A DNA stretch of 64,000 bases from Synechococcus sp. ROS8604 (GTDB lineage Bacteria > Cyanobacteriota > Cyanobacteriia > PCC-6307 > Cyanobiaceae), in assembly GCF_014279655.1 (NCBI RefSeq), contig NZ_CP047946.1, positions 2,480,001 through 2,544,000 on the forward strand, read 5' to 3'. The notes under the pieces are model-generated. The model ran no database searches and was not told the origin of the DNA. It was given only the letters and a program-made list of their open reading frames with translations. Positions 26,165 through 34,886 of this stretch are shown here, piece after piece. Both the position numbers and the translations under genes were made by a program. Position 1 is the first letter of the stretch. Every line of letters starts with the position of its first letter.

Positions 26165-27861
26165 AGCAGGCTCACCTAGCAGGCCGAACCAATGGCCTAC
26201 GCCCATCACTGCATCGACAGCTTGAGCGTCTCAGTCAGAGGAGGCACCCCGGCCTGAGCGGCGCCGATCCGCTCACATTGGAGCGACTGTCTGAGCTGGT
26301 GCTGGAGTTCAAACAGCCCTTGCACTTGATCGTCGATGAGCGGGGACTCTGCCGACTTCTCTGGGTTGGGCCCCTCAGCGAATCGGATCAACTGCGCAGC
26401 CATCTACCTGGAGGGCCACGACGGATCAAGCGACGCTGGAGGTTGATCAGCAGCCTGCAAGGCAAGGCGGGGACGGACCTGAAGCCCGATGGCAGAGATG
26501 CCGTCGTCGCCCTTGACCTCAAGCCCGACACCTGGCTTCGCTTTCAGGCATCGCCCTCCACAGGGGGAGGGCATCTGGCTTCGCTTTGGCAACCAGATCC
26601 AGGAGATCGTTCCGGCTGGCATCAAGCGGCCCTTGGCACGCTCAAAGAGCTATGCGACCGTCCAGCCCCAGCCACTGCAAAGGGCCTTGATTCCCCTGGA
26701 CCAACAACGGCTCCCGCGGACGTGCAAGAGCGGGTCTTGCTGCTCATCCTCACCGGTGCTGACGCCCAGCGGAGCGAAAGGGATCTGGCTGAATTGGAGG
26801 GGCTCGTTCGTAGTGCAGGTGCACTGCCCGTTGCTTTCTGCCGGCAGCGGCAGGGACAACCCAACCCTCAAACCCTCTGGGGCACGGGGAAACTACAAGA
26901 GGCGGCGCTCGAAGCGAGACGCCATCAAGCCACCCTCGTGATCACAGATCGGGAACTCTCTCCCGTTCAAGCCAGGAATCTGGAGTTACTCATCGACTGC
27001 CCAGTCATGGATCGCAGTGAGTTGATCCTGGACATTTTTGCCCAGCGAGCGGCGAGCGCGGCTGGACGCCTTCAAGTGGAGCTCGCTCAATTGCGCTACC
27101 GACTCCCAAGGTTGAAGGGCCGCGGCCTCAGCCTCTCGCGTCAAGGGGGAGGCATTGGCACGCGCGGACCTGGTGAAACCCAATTGGAAAAGGATCGGCG
27201 AGCCATCAGCCGTCGCATTGAACATCTCGGGCGTTCCCTACTCCAGCTAGGCGCCCATCGCGCCCGCTTGCGCGACCGCAGGGACGGCGTCCCTCGCGTC
27301 GCCCTTGTTGGTTATACGAATGCTGGCAAATCATCTCTTTTAAATGCGCTGTGCTGCCGCAATCCAGGGCTTGAGGTGTTAGCGGAGAACAAGTTATTCG
27401 CCACCCTTGACCCCACCACGCGAAGACTCAGCCTTCCCCAAACATCAGCGGCCCCGAAGGAGGTGCTGATCACCGACACCGTGGGGTTCATTCGTGAACT
27501 TCCCAAACCACTGCTGGAAGCTTTCCGAGCCACGTTGGAAGAAACACGCGAGGCCGATCTTTTACTGCTGGTCGTGGATCTCGCAGACCCCGACTGGCAA
27601 TCACAACTGGAGGCCGTCCAGCAACTGTTGGATGGCCTCAGCTGTGACCAACTGCGCAAAGTGGTGGCCAATCAAATCGACCGTTGCGAGGCTTCAGCAA
27701 TCGAGGCAATTCGCACTCTCGAGCCAGATGTGATCTACCTATCAGCCAGGGAGGGTACGGGATTGAAAGGTCTGCGAAACTGGCTGGAAAAGCAGTTCTG
27801 GGACGACGCAACTACCCCTGAACCCTTCACCCAACAGACGGCATTACCCGACCATGGCTGA
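26161..27861 (+). CDS. hflX: Ribosome-associated GTPase HflX
   Basis: 566 residues if begun at TTG 26161, which overlaps the preceding stop; the open frame upstream is the shadow of the NDH-2 gene. The middle has the HflX domain (RGPGETQLEKDRR) and a coiled region. The G domain has VGYTNAGKSSLLN, DTVGFI and NQID. HflX splits stalled or idle ribosomes. It carries about 200 extra N-terminal residues compared with E. coli HflX (LSQRRHPGLSGADPLTLERL onwards), as in other cyanobacteria. Followed by a 16-bp triple repeat and a tiny gene. Confidence 0.92.
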   Translation: MKQAHLAGRTNGLRPSLHRQLERLSQRRHPGLSGADPLTLERLSELVLEFKQPLHLIVDERGLCRLLWVGPLSESDQLRSHLPGGPRRIKRRWRLISSLQGKAGTDLKPDGRDAVVALDLKPDTWLRFQASPSTGGGHLASLWQPDPGDRSGWHQAALGTLKELCDRPAPATAKGLDSPGPTTAPADVQERVLLLILTGADAQRSERDLAELEGLVRSAGALPVAFCRQRQGQPNPQTLWGTGKLQEAALEARRHQATLVITDRELSPVQARNLELLIDCPVMDRSELILDIFAQRAASAAGRLQVELAQLRYRLPRLKGRGLSLSRQGGGIGTRGPGETQLEKDRRAISRRIEHLGRSLLQLGAHRARLRDRRDGVPRVALVGYTNAGKSSLLNALCCRNPGLEVLAENKLFATLDPTTRRLSLPQTSAAPKEVLITDTVGFIRELPKPLLEAFRATLEETREADLLLLVVDLADPDWQSQLEAVQQLLDGLSCDQLRKVVANQIDRCEASAIEAIRTLEPDVIYLSAREGTGLKGLRNWLEKQFWDDATTPEPFTQQTALPDHG

Positions 27862-27897
27862 TCTAAACCATGGCTGATCTCAATCATGGCTGAGCTC
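27853..27897. repeat. Three imperfect 16-bp tandem units
   Basis: CATGGCTGATCT, CATGGCTGATCT and CATGGCTGAGCT occur with their ATGs at 27854, 27870 and 27886. The array covers the hflX stop codon and ends in the start of the next small gene, so three equivalent ATGs compete; only the third opens the 46-residue frame. Confidence 0.7.
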
Positions 27898-28026
27898 ATC
27901 GATCGTCATCAGCAGGCCAAACCCCTCCTCCCCCTGGCCCCTCGGCGCTTGGCCGTACGACGCCCTGGCCAAATGCTGATGCTCAAGAGTCCTGCCTGGA
28001 TGGTCCTGCCACCGGGAGGCAGTTGA
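27886..28026 (+). CDS. 46-residue basic small protein upstream of ktrB
   Basis: ATG at 27886 to TGA at 28024-28026, ending PAWMVLPPGGS. Proline- and arginine-rich (PLAPRRLAVRRPGQM), no membrane segment. The stop is five bases before the ktrB ATG, which suggests coupling, for example as a leader gene. I do not recognise the protein; conservation in relatives would decide whether it is real. Confidence 0.5.
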   Translation: MAELIDRHQQAKPLLPLAPRRLAVRRPGQMLMLKSPAWMVLPPGGS

Positions 28027-28031
28027 ACGCC

Positions 28032-29435
28032 ATGCCAATTCCTTACGCCATTCACCGCACTCAGGCCTGGTACCGCCGCCTCACGATCCCCCAATTCACC
28101 GTTGTGACAGGGCTGCTTGTGATCGCAGCCGGCACCTTGCTTCTCGATACCCCACTCTGTTCAAGTCCGAGAGTGGGCTTGTGGGAAGCCTTCTTCACTG
28201 CCTCATCAGCCGTCACCGTGACGGGGCTTTCGGTCATCGACATCCGCGAAGATCTGACCCGCCCCGGCCAGATCGTGCTGGCGATGATGATCATGGTTGG
28301 GGGCCTGGGATTGATGGCGGTCACCACGTTCCTGCAAGGCTTTGTGGTTCGCGGTACCGCTCTTCGGCGGCGCCTCGATCGTGGTCAAACCCTCGATGAG
28401 TTTGGGGTAGGGGGCGTAGGCAGCACCTTTCGAGGAATTGCGCTCACTGCTGTGGTGCTGATCTTGGGTGGAGCATTCCTGCTCTATGTCTTTGGCTTCA
28501 CAGACATTGCTCCTGGAGGCGAACGGCTTTGGGCAGCTCTCTTTCACAGCATTTCGGCCTACAACAACGCCGGTTTTGGCCTCTGGAGCGACAGTCTTGA
28601 GACCTACCGAACCAACAGCACGGTGAACGCCGTGATCATGGTGTTGGTGGTTCTGGGCGGTCTGGGATGGCGTGTCACCAATGACCTATGGAGCAATCGC
28701 CAACGGCTTAGACGGCGTCATCTCAGCCTGCACACGCGCCTCGTGCTGCGCACCTCTGGTCTTCTCATCCTGATCGGGACCTTGGGATTAATGCTGACGG
28801 AATCACTCTCGAGGGGCCATGCGCTCACAGGGATGGGGTTGGGCGAACGCTTAATGAGCGCCCTTTTTGAATCGGTGAGTTCAAGAACCGCTGGATTCAC
28901 GACGGTGCCCCTGTCTTTGAACAGCATTTCCGATTCAGGCCTGTTGTTGGTGATGACCCTGATGTTCATCGGTGCGAGTCCAGGCGGAACCGGTGGTGGG
29001 ATCAAAACCACAACGGTGGCAGCCCTCATGGCCGCTACCCGTTCCACCCTGCGCGGTCACAACGATGTGGTGATTCGCCATCGACAGATCTCCGACAAAG
29101 TCGTGTTGCGCGCTTTGAGCATCACCGTTGCCTCCCTGCTGTTTGTGCTGGGGATGGCTCTGTTGTTGGCATTAAGCAGCAATCTCAGTGGAGAAGAACC
29201 CTTCACCTTCCTTGAGCTGGTTTTCACCTGCATCTCCGCCTTTGCCACCGTTGGTTTGGATCTAGGCGTCACGCGCCAACTGGCGCCTTTTGGTCAGTTT
29301 GTGCTTGTGATGGGCATGTTTGTGGGACGGCTGGGCATCCTTTTGCTTTTAAGCGCCATTTGGGAGAGTTTTAACCGAGGGCATCTGCAGCGCGAGAATC
29401 GCGTTGGTTATCCCCGCGAGGATCTCTATGTCTGA
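28032..29435 (+). CDS. ktrB: Potassium transporter membrane subunit KtrB
   Basis: 467 residues from ATG 28032 (a TTG at 28023 is possible). Ten or so hydrophobic segments in four M1-P-M2 units; the selectivity-filter regions are TVTGLSVIDI, YNNAGFGLW, SSRTAGFTTV and FATVGLDLG, each with the conserved glycine. With KtrA it forms a Na-dependent K uptake system in the plasma membrane, important for osmotic adjustment. Followed 24 bp later by ktrA. Confidence 0.92.
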   Translation: MPIPYAIHRTQAWYRRLTIPQFTVVTGLLVIAAGTLLLDTPLCSSPRVGLWEAFFTASSAVTVTGLSVIDIREDLTRPGQIVLAMMIMVGGLGLMAVTTFLQGFVVRGTALRRRLDRGQTLDEFGVGGVGSTFRGIALTAVVLILGGAFLLYVFGFTDIAPGGERLWAALFHSISAYNNAGFGLWSDSLETYRTNSTVNAVIMVLVVLGGLGWRVTNDLWSNRQRLRRRHLSLHTRLVLRTSGLLILIGTLGLMLTESLSRGHALTGMGLGERLMSALFESVSSRTAGFTTVPLSLNSISDSGLLLVMTLMFIGASPGGTGGGIKTTTVAALMAATRSTLRGHNDVVIRHRQISDKVVLRALSITVASLLFVLGMALLLALSSNLSGEEPFTFLELVFTCISAFATVGLDLGVTRQLAPFGQFVLVMGMFVGRLGILLLLSAIWESFNRGHLQRENRVGYPREDLYV

Positions 29436-29459
29436 TCACCGATCCCAGGGAGCAGTGCA

Positions 29460-30164
29460 GTGAGGGAGTGGTGGCATTGGTCCCAGGCCAACCAGGCAGA
29501 GCCTTCAAGCTTCGGAATTGTGGGGTTGGGGCGTTTTGGGAGTGCTGTCTGCAAAGAACTGATGCAAAACGGTGCTGAAGTTCTTGCTGTCGACCGCTCC
29601 TCAAAGGCCATCGAGGAACTCCGCCAACTCGAGCCATCGATCGAAGCTCGCATTGTGGACTGCACCGATGAAGAAGCGCTTCGTGAGGCGGGGATCCTCG
29701 ATATGGAGACCGTGGTCGTGGCCATCAGCGAACCCATCGAAGCCAGCATCACGGCCACCCTGATTGCCAAAGACAGTGAAGGAAGCAAGGTTCGTCGCGT
29801 GATTGCACGAGCCACCAGCGACTTGCACGAAAAAATGCTGAAGCGCGTGGGAGCCGATCGGGTGGTGTTCCCCTCCCGAATGCAGGGAGAACGCCTGGGC
29901 GTGGAATTGGTACGACCCAATCTGATGGAGCGACTGGAGCTCGATAAGCATCATTCGATTGAAGAGATCAAGGTGCCAGGCCGATTTGTGGGGCGCTCGC
30001 TTCGAGACCTCAACCTGCGCAAGAATTTTCGGGTGAACGTTCTTGCGGCAGGTCCCGCAAAAGAGCTCATGGTCAACCCACCGGCATCCCATGTCCTTCA
30101 AGACGGGCATGTCCTCGTGGTGATGGGTTTAACCGACGATCTCCAAGAGCTGCCAAAAACCTGA
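29460..30164 (+). CDS. ktrA: Potassium transporter regulatory subunit KtrA
   Basis: 234 residues from a GTG at 29460 (REWWHWSQANQ). RCK_N Rossmann domain with GIVGLGRFGSAVCKEL and acidic strand end VLAVDRS; C-terminal TrkA_C domain (SIEEIKVPGRFVGRSLRDL). Binds nucleotides and gates KtrB from the cytoplasmic face. In one operon with ktrB; anmK starts four bases after its stop. Confidence 0.92.
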   Translation: MREWWHWSQANQAEPSSFGIVGLGRFGSAVCKELMQNGAEVLAVDRSSKAIEELRQLEPSIEARIVDCTDEEALREAGILDMETVVVAISEPIEASITATLIAKDSEGSKVRRVIARATSDLHEKMLKRVGADRVVFPSRMQGERLGVELVRPNLMERLELDKHHSIEEIKVPGRFVGRSLRDLNLRKNFRVNVLAAGPAKELMVNPPASHVLQDGHVLVVMGLTDDLQELPKT

Positions 30165-30167
30165 ACC

Positions 30168-31322
30168 ATGCGTGTTCTCGGTCTGATGAGCGGCACAAGC
30201 GCCGATGGCGTGGATGCTGTCCTGGTCGAGCTCTCGGGGGCCGCCGACCATCCCCATTGGACCCTGCTGCGGTCAGCATCGCTGGACTACCCAACCTCCA
30301 TGCGTCAACGGATCTTGGCCGTAGGGCAAGGCGAAGCCACCACCGCGTCCTCTCTCCTCGATCTTTCCGAAGCCATCACCAAGATTCAGGCCGCAGCAGC
30401 TCATCAGTGCGATCCAGAAGGGCAAGCAGAGCTGGTGGGTTGTCATGGCCAAACCCTTTGGCATCGTCCGCCAGAAAGCAGCGAAACGGGCGAACGTCTG
30501 CACGGAACGAGCTGGCAAATGTTGCAAGGCCCCCTGCTGGCACAGCTGCTGAATCGCCCTGTGATCTTCGACTTTCGGGCTGCTGATCTGGCCCTCGGAG
30601 GTCAAGGAGCACCCCTGGTTCCCAAAGCGGATGCAGCCCTTTTGGGACGAACCAATGGCTGGAGAGCCTTGCTCAATCTGGGTGGCATCGCCAATCTCAC
30701 TCTCATTCCACCTGGCACAGGCCCTGATCGGCTCCAACCCGTTAGGGGCTGGGATTGCGGGCCCGCCAATAGCTTGATCGACCTGGGGATGGAGCAATTC
30801 AGCCAAGGGAAGCAAAGCTGCGACCAGGGCGGCCGCCTTGCGGCGGAGGGTCACTGCGATGAAGCGTTGATTCTCCGCTGGCTCGCTGAGCCTTACTTCC
30901 AGCTCAGTCCTCCCAAGTCCACGGGACGTGAATTGTTTGGGCGCGCTGACCTAACGAGACGCCTTCAGGACATGCAGGGACAAGCCATTGCCAATCAAAT
31001 CGCAACGCTCACAGCCTTCTCAGCCGCTGTCGTAGCGCAGGACTTACACAAGCTCTCCGACCAGAACCATCCCCTCCCCATCGAGCTTTTGGTCGCTGGC
31101 GGTGGCAGCAAAAACCGCACCTTGATGCGAGAACTCAACAGACGCTGCCGGGGACTGAGACTTCGTCGTAGCGACGAGCTAAAACTTCCCAGCCAAAGCC
31201 GAGAAGCCATGGTGTTTGCTCTTTTGGCGTGGTGGCATCACTTGGGATTCCCAGGAAATGCGCCAGCGATTACGGGTGCACAGCATGAGGCCGTCCTCGG
31301 AGTACGGGTCAATCCAGCATGA
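30168..31322 (+). CDS. anmK: Anhydro-N-acetylmuramic acid kinase
   Basis: 384 residues. Starts MRVLGLMSGTSADGVDAV, the ATP-binding signature of the family. Also CHGQTLWHRPP, FDFRAADLALGGQGAPLVP and LNLGGIANLTLI. It phosphorylates and opens anhydroMurNAc released from peptidoglycan, returning it to metabolism. Only three bases separate it from ktrA, so it is probably in the same transcript. Confidence 0.93.
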   Translation: MRVLGLMSGTSADGVDAVLVELSGAADHPHWTLLRSASLDYPTSMRQRILAVGQGEATTASSLLDLSEAITKIQAAAAHQCDPEGQAELVGCHGQTLWHRPPESSETGERLHGTSWQMLQGPLLAQLLNRPVIFDFRAADLALGGQGAPLVPKADAALLGRTNGWRALLNLGGIANLTLIPPGTGPDRLQPVRGWDCGPANSLIDLGMEQFSQGKQSCDQGGRLAAEGHCDEALILRWLAEPYFQLSPPKSTGRELFGRADLTRRLQDMQGQAIANQIATLTAFSAAVVAQDLHKLSDQNHPLPIELLVAGGGSKNRTLMRELNRRCRGLRLRRSDELKLPSQSREAMVFALLAWWHHLGFPGNAPAITGAQHEAVLGVRVNPA

Positions 31323-31489
31323 GTTCGTAGCCGCCCAGCCAGGACAGCAGACCAATCAAGAGAGCAGACCAATCAAAAGCAGCCCTACACAAGCCGTAGC
31401 CGCAAACGGCCTGGGCGTTTGGATGAAGTGATTCAGGCTTAAAAATTCGGGCCTGAATTGATTCAGACCTGAGTTAATTCGGACCTGAG
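31323..31489. other. Intergenic stretch with short direct repeats
   Basis: The sequence AGCAGACCAATCAA occurs twice, 17 bp apart, at about 31347-31378. The 16-bp tandem array follows from 31445. No convincing gene on either strand. Confidence 0.4.
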
Positions 31490-31500
31490 TTAATTCGGAC
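31445..31500. repeat. 16-bp tandem repeat, 3.5 units
   Basis: Units ATTCGGGCCTGAATTG, ATTCAGACCTGAGTTA, ATTCGGACCTGAGTTA and half of a fourth. The stop codon of the minus-strand RHH gene (31490-31492) lies within it. Confidence 0.75.
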
Positions 31501-31801
31501 GGTGAAGCCTGACCCGACGCGGTGCGCCCCGTAGCCGACCGGTTTGCTTCGACTCAAGAGCGTTGCGCAATTGCTCTGTTGACGACTGATGCGCGTCCGC
31601 ACGAGGCGCTGCAACCTGCCTGTCACCTCCCTGCTCGTATCGCTGAACCCCTTGCTGAATTAACACCTTGGCCATGTTGCTGACCGTGCGCGATTCATCC
31701 TCAGCCAAGGCCGTCAAGCGGAGGCAAAGTTCTTCGGGGAGCACCACCTGAATGCGCGGTGACTTTGGCTTCCCACTGGATGAATTTTGGCGAGTGGCCA
31801 C
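31490..31801 (-). CDS. CopG/RHH-type protein
   Basis: 103 residues from a GTG at 31801 (ATRQNSSSGKPKSPRIQVV). The core PRIQVVLPEELCLRLTALAEDESRTVSNMAKVLI fits a ribbon-helix-helix domain: a short strand, a helix, then a turn and helix. Flanked by a Lys/Ser-rich N-terminus and a basic C-terminus (RLRGAPRRVRLHRPN). Probably a small DNA-binding regulator; target unknown. An upstream start at 31864 would add a hydrophobic stretch with no obvious role. Confidence 0.65.
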   Translation of the reverse strand: MATRQNSSSGKPKSPRIQVVLPEELCLRLTALAEDESRTVSNMAKVLIQQGVQRYEQGGDRQVAAPRADAHQSSTEQLRNALESKQTGRLRGAPRRVRLHRPN

Positions 31802-31938
31802 GACCCAGAAAGAGGCAGAGCTACTTAAAAGTGTACAGAGATGCGCAAGGGTAGTATCCAGCACTATGCTGCTGTCATTGATCAGATCCCTGATCCAACT
31901 TCAGGCCAGGCCCTCGGCCGCCCCATCCCAGGAGTGCC

Positions 31939-32286
31939 ATGACCCATTCCAAAAGCCCAGACGTCAGCCCCCCCCAGCTACCAAGCCGTGGCAAGCCGGT
32001 CACGCGTAAAACAAACCGTCAAGGAGACGAGCGTCGCAAGAAACGGCGCCCAAGCCGAACCCCTGAGAACAGCGAAGTGCTGGTCTCAGCTGTCATCAGC
32101 ACCTACCTGCTCACGCACCTCCATCACGTGCTCCAACGCGCTGAATACGGCGCCGTTCAAGATGGACGCCGCTCACAAGCTGCCAACTACGCCCAGCTAC
32201 GCAAAGTGCTTTGCATGGATGCCCGCAGCATGGAAGACGCTTCAGCCTCAGGCCTGAAGGCAACGGAGCTCGACCAAGCTGCCTAG
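31939..32286 (+). CDS. Hypothetical basic protein
   Basis: 115 residues with a good Shine-Dalgarno sequence (AGGAG six bases before ATG 31939). The N-terminal 45 residues are rich in Lys, Arg, Ser and Pro and look disordered; the rest (VLVSAVISTYLLTHLHHVLQ) appears helical. No family is recognised. Codon use is host-like. Confidence 0.6.
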   Translation: MTHSKSPDVSPPQLPSRGKPVTRKTNRQGDERRKKRRPSRTPENSEVLVSAVISTYLLTHLHHVLQRAEYGAVQDGRRSQAANYAQLRKVLCMDARSMEDASASGLKATELDQAA

Positions 32287-32355
32287 GCAGCGGCTTCGCA
32301 ATGGGATGGCAGTTCGCGATGGTGTGAATAAGGTTTCGTCAGAAGCATCACGATC

Positions 32356-32583
32356 ATGTCCAACGCAGCGGCTCTCTACGCACGCATTGAGAATGATCGA
32401 GACCTGAGCAAGGGGTTATTCAGACAGGCGCTTCAAAATCCCTCAGGAGCCCTCGACTCCATCTGCGAAATCGGCAATCAACTCAACTTGCCTGTCACGC
32501 TTCAAGAGGTGAAGGATCACCTCAATAGCCTCGATGACGAGATCACAAAGCAATGGCTGATCAAGGCGAGGGGAGGGCTTTGA
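32356..32583 (+). CDS. Nif11-domain leader-like peptide
   Basis: 75 residues. The body (LYARIENDRDLSKGLFRQAL, ICEIGNQLNLPVTLQEVKDHL) follows the Nif11 pattern, known from leader regions of ribosomally made peptide natural products, including those of marine picocyanobacteria. It ends KARGGL: a GG site of the sort cut by leader peptidases, but with almost no core after it. No modifying enzyme or peptidase-ABC exporter is near. It overlaps the 3' end of a convergent small membrane gene by 23 bases. Confidence 0.7.
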   Translation: MSNAAALYARIENDRDLSKGLFRQALQNPSGALDSICEIGNQLNLPVTLQEVKDHLNSLDDEITKQWLIKARGGL

Positions 32584-32764
32584 GCGCAGCGGCTTCCGTC
32601 GCGTTGTTGGACGGCATGGATTGACCAGAGGGCGCTAACGCTGGCTTAGGAGCCGAGCGTTCGCGCACCCCTCCGCCTCCGGCCCAACTGAAAAACAACC
32701 AATAACTAATCACGGCCAGACCGGCTGCCACCACAAGGGCCGTGACCTGCTCCAGTCGTCGCAT
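32561..32764 (-). CDS. Small single-TM protein
   Basis: 67 residues. An N-terminal membrane helix (VTALVVAAGLAVISYWLFF) is followed by a Gly-, Pro- and Ser-rich tail. No family is recognised. Overlaps the Nif11 gene tail to tail. It diverges from the ABC-F gene. Confidence 0.55.
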   Translation of the reverse strand: MRRLEQVTALVVAAGLAVISYWLFFSWAGGGGVRERSAPKPALAPSGQSMPSNNATEAAALKALPSP

Positions 32765-32839
32765 TGAGCCTGCTCCCAGCTCGAGCAGTCTGCCTGGAAA
32801 CCCCGACGCGGGATGATGGGTTTTCCCTGCCTCCCCTCC

Positions 32840-34564
32840 GTGCTGCGACTTGAGCGAGTCGGCAAGATTTATCCCACCGGAGAAGTTCTACGGGATGTGA
32901 CCTGGGAGGTCAAACCCGGAGACCGGATCGGCCTCGTTGGAGTGAATGGGGCAGGGAAGTCAACCCAGCTTCGGCTGATCGCTGGCATGGAAGAGGCCAG
33001 CAGTGGCCAAATCGTGAAGCAGGGCGAGCCAAGGATCGCTTACCTGCAGCAGGAATTCGATGTAGACCCCAGCCGCACGGTGCGAGAAGAGCTGTTTCAA
33101 GCCTTTGGTGAGGCCGCCATCGTGCTGGGCAAACAAAAAAAAGTTGAATTGGAGATGGGCTCAGACCGAGCTGCGGCAGACCCCGATCACCTCGATGAGC
33201 TCATTCACGAACTAGGGCGACTGCAGACCCGATTTGAAGGCCTGCATGGCTACGAACTCGATGCACGCATCGACAAACTTCTCCCCACCATCGGGTTCAA
33301 GCTCGAGGAGGCAGACCGGCTGGTTTCGGACTACTCCGGCGGCTGGCAAATGCGCTTGGCTCTGGGAAAAATCCTCCTGCAAGACCCTGATCTGCTGCTT
33401 TTAGACGAGCCAACGAACCATCTCGACGTCGAAACGATTCAGTGGCTCGAGGGGTATCTCATCGAACAAAAGGCGGCCCTGGTCGTCATCAGTCATGACC
33501 GGACATTTCTGGATCGTGTGTGTAATCAAATTGTGAGCACAGAGCGAGGCGTATCAAGGGCTTACTGGGGAAATTACACTTCACACCTGGAGCAAAAAGC
33601 ACTCGAGCAAGAAGCCTCACAAGCCGCTTTTGAACGGCAGCAAAAAGAGATCGCAACCCAACAGGCCTACATCGATCGCTTCCGCGCGAGTGCGACGCGC
33701 AGCACCCAGGCAAAAAGCCGGGAGAAGCAGCTGGACAAGGTGGAGCGGGTTGAGGCCCCGATTGAGTCAGTGAGTGGTCCCAGCTTCCGCTTCCCTCCAG
33801 CACCACGATCCGGTGCTCAGGTGGCTGTCATCGAGAACATGACGCACAGCTACGGGGAAAACATTCTTTTCATGGATGCTGAGCTCGAAATCGAGAGAGG
33901 GGATCGGATCGCCTTTGTCGGTCCCAACGGAGCCGGGAAATCCACCCTGCTGCGCTTGATCATGGGGGTCGAAACGCCTGATGAAGGGTCAGCAAAGCTC
34001 GGGGAACACAACATCGTCGCTAGCTATTTCGAACAAAACCAGGCAGAAGCCCTTGATCTCAGCAAGACGGTGATCGAGACCATGTTCGAAGCCGTTCCTG
34101 ATTGGACGCAAACACAGGTGCGTTCATTGCTTGGGAGTTTCTGTTTCAGCAACGACAGTGTTTTTAAAGATGTCGGCCAGCTGAGTGGTGGGGAGAAAGC
34201 ACGCCTGGCTCTTGCACTGATGTTGCTGAGCCCTTGCAATTTGCTAGTGCTCGATGAGCCCACAAACCATCTCGACATCCCTGCCAAACAGATGCTTGAA
34301 GACGCACTATGCGCCTACGAAGGAGCCGCTTTATTGGTATCGCATGACCGTTACTTCATCTCACGTGTGGCCAACCGGATCGTGGAGATTCGCGATGGCG
34401 AACTCGTGATTTATCGCGGAAATTATGCTTACTACCAAGATAAAAAGGCCGAAGAAAAAGCCGAAGTAGAGGCAAAACAGCTGATCGCAGAGAAAGAAGC
34501 CAAACGAAAAGCAAACAACGAAAAGCAAAAACAGCGCGCTTCCCGTAAAAAGAACGCGGAATAG
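32840..34564 (+). CDS. ABC-F family ATPase
   Basis: 574 residues from a GTG at 32840 (LRLERVGKIYPTGEVL); ATG 32813 adds nine residues unlike the family. Two ATP-binding cassettes without membrane segments: VGVNGAGKST, SGGWQMRLALG, LLLDEPTNHLD; then VGPNGAGKSTLL, SGGEKARLALA, LVLDEPTNHLD. Between them is the charged ABC-F linker (QQAYIDRFRASATRS). ABC-F proteins act on ribosomes, relieving stalling or protecting from drugs. The C-terminal tail is Lys/Glu-rich. Which subfamily is not decidable here. Confidence 0.92.
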   Translation: MLRLERVGKIYPTGEVLRDVTWEVKPGDRIGLVGVNGAGKSTQLRLIAGMEEASSGQIVKQGEPRIAYLQQEFDVDPSRTVREELFQAFGEAAIVLGKQKKVELEMGSDRAAADPDHLDELIHELGRLQTRFEGLHGYELDARIDKLLPTIGFKLEEADRLVSDYSGGWQMRLALGKILLQDPDLLLLDEPTNHLDVETIQWLEGYLIEQKAALVVISHDRTFLDRVCNQIVSTERGVSRAYWGNYTSHLEQKALEQEASQAAFERQQKEIATQQAYIDRFRASATRSTQAKSREKQLDKVERVEAPIESVSGPSFRFPPAPRSGAQVAVIENMTHSYGENILFMDAELEIERGDRIAFVGPNGAGKSTLLRLIMGVETPDEGSAKLGEHNIVASYFEQNQAEALDLSKTVIETMFEAVPDWTQTQVRSLLGSFCFSNDSVFKDVGQLSGGEKARLALALMLLSPCNLLVLDEPTNHLDIPAKQMLEDALCAYEGAALLVSHDRYFISRVANRIVEIRDGELVIYRGNYAYYQDKKAEEKAEVEAKQLIAEKEAKRKANNEKQKQRASRKKNAE

Positions 34565-34732
34565 CAAGGCTTCTCGGCAATCGCAAGACGAAACTTCACA
34601 CTTGGTTAGGCAGGAAGACTCATTTCCCTTTACCAGTCCAAACGGTGTGGATAGGCTGACATCACTGATCCCCGGTCGGCCATGAACAGCACCCATTCAC
34701 TTCATGTCACTGCCGCAGGAACACCTTTAGCC

Positions 34733-34867
34733 ATGGCTGAAAACACTGAGCATGGGCAGACGTGGGATGCGGTTGAGACCTACTTCGAGTGCATCACAAC
34801 ATGCTCCCTCGACGATGGGGAATGCATCACACGCTGCGTAGAACAGCTCAAAGACACAGATAGCTAA
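34733..34867 (+). CDS. Small cysteine-containing protein
   Basis: 44 residues from ATG 34733 (AGGAA about 11 bases upstream), or 61 from ATG 34682. Four cysteines in a CxxxC-x7-CxxxC arrangement (ECITTCSLDDGECITRCVE), which could bind a metal or form two disulfides like a helical hairpin. No signal peptide. I know no name for it; it appears real from its regular cysteine spacing. Confidence 0.6.
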   Translation: MAENTEHGQTWDAVETYFECITTCSLDDGECITRCVEQLKDTDS

Positions 34868-34886
34868 GTTTCAAACGAAGAGATGA

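Noticed and set aside
31323-31440. Minus-strand frame with a hydrophobic stretch (LLIGLLSWLGGYEL)
   Set aside because: No start codon with a ribosome-binding site was found in frame, and the region contains repeats that explain its composition.
31445-31500. Possible CRISPR-like array
   Set aside because: 16-bp units sit head to tail without spacers; it is an ordinary tandem repeat. No cas gene is in the window.
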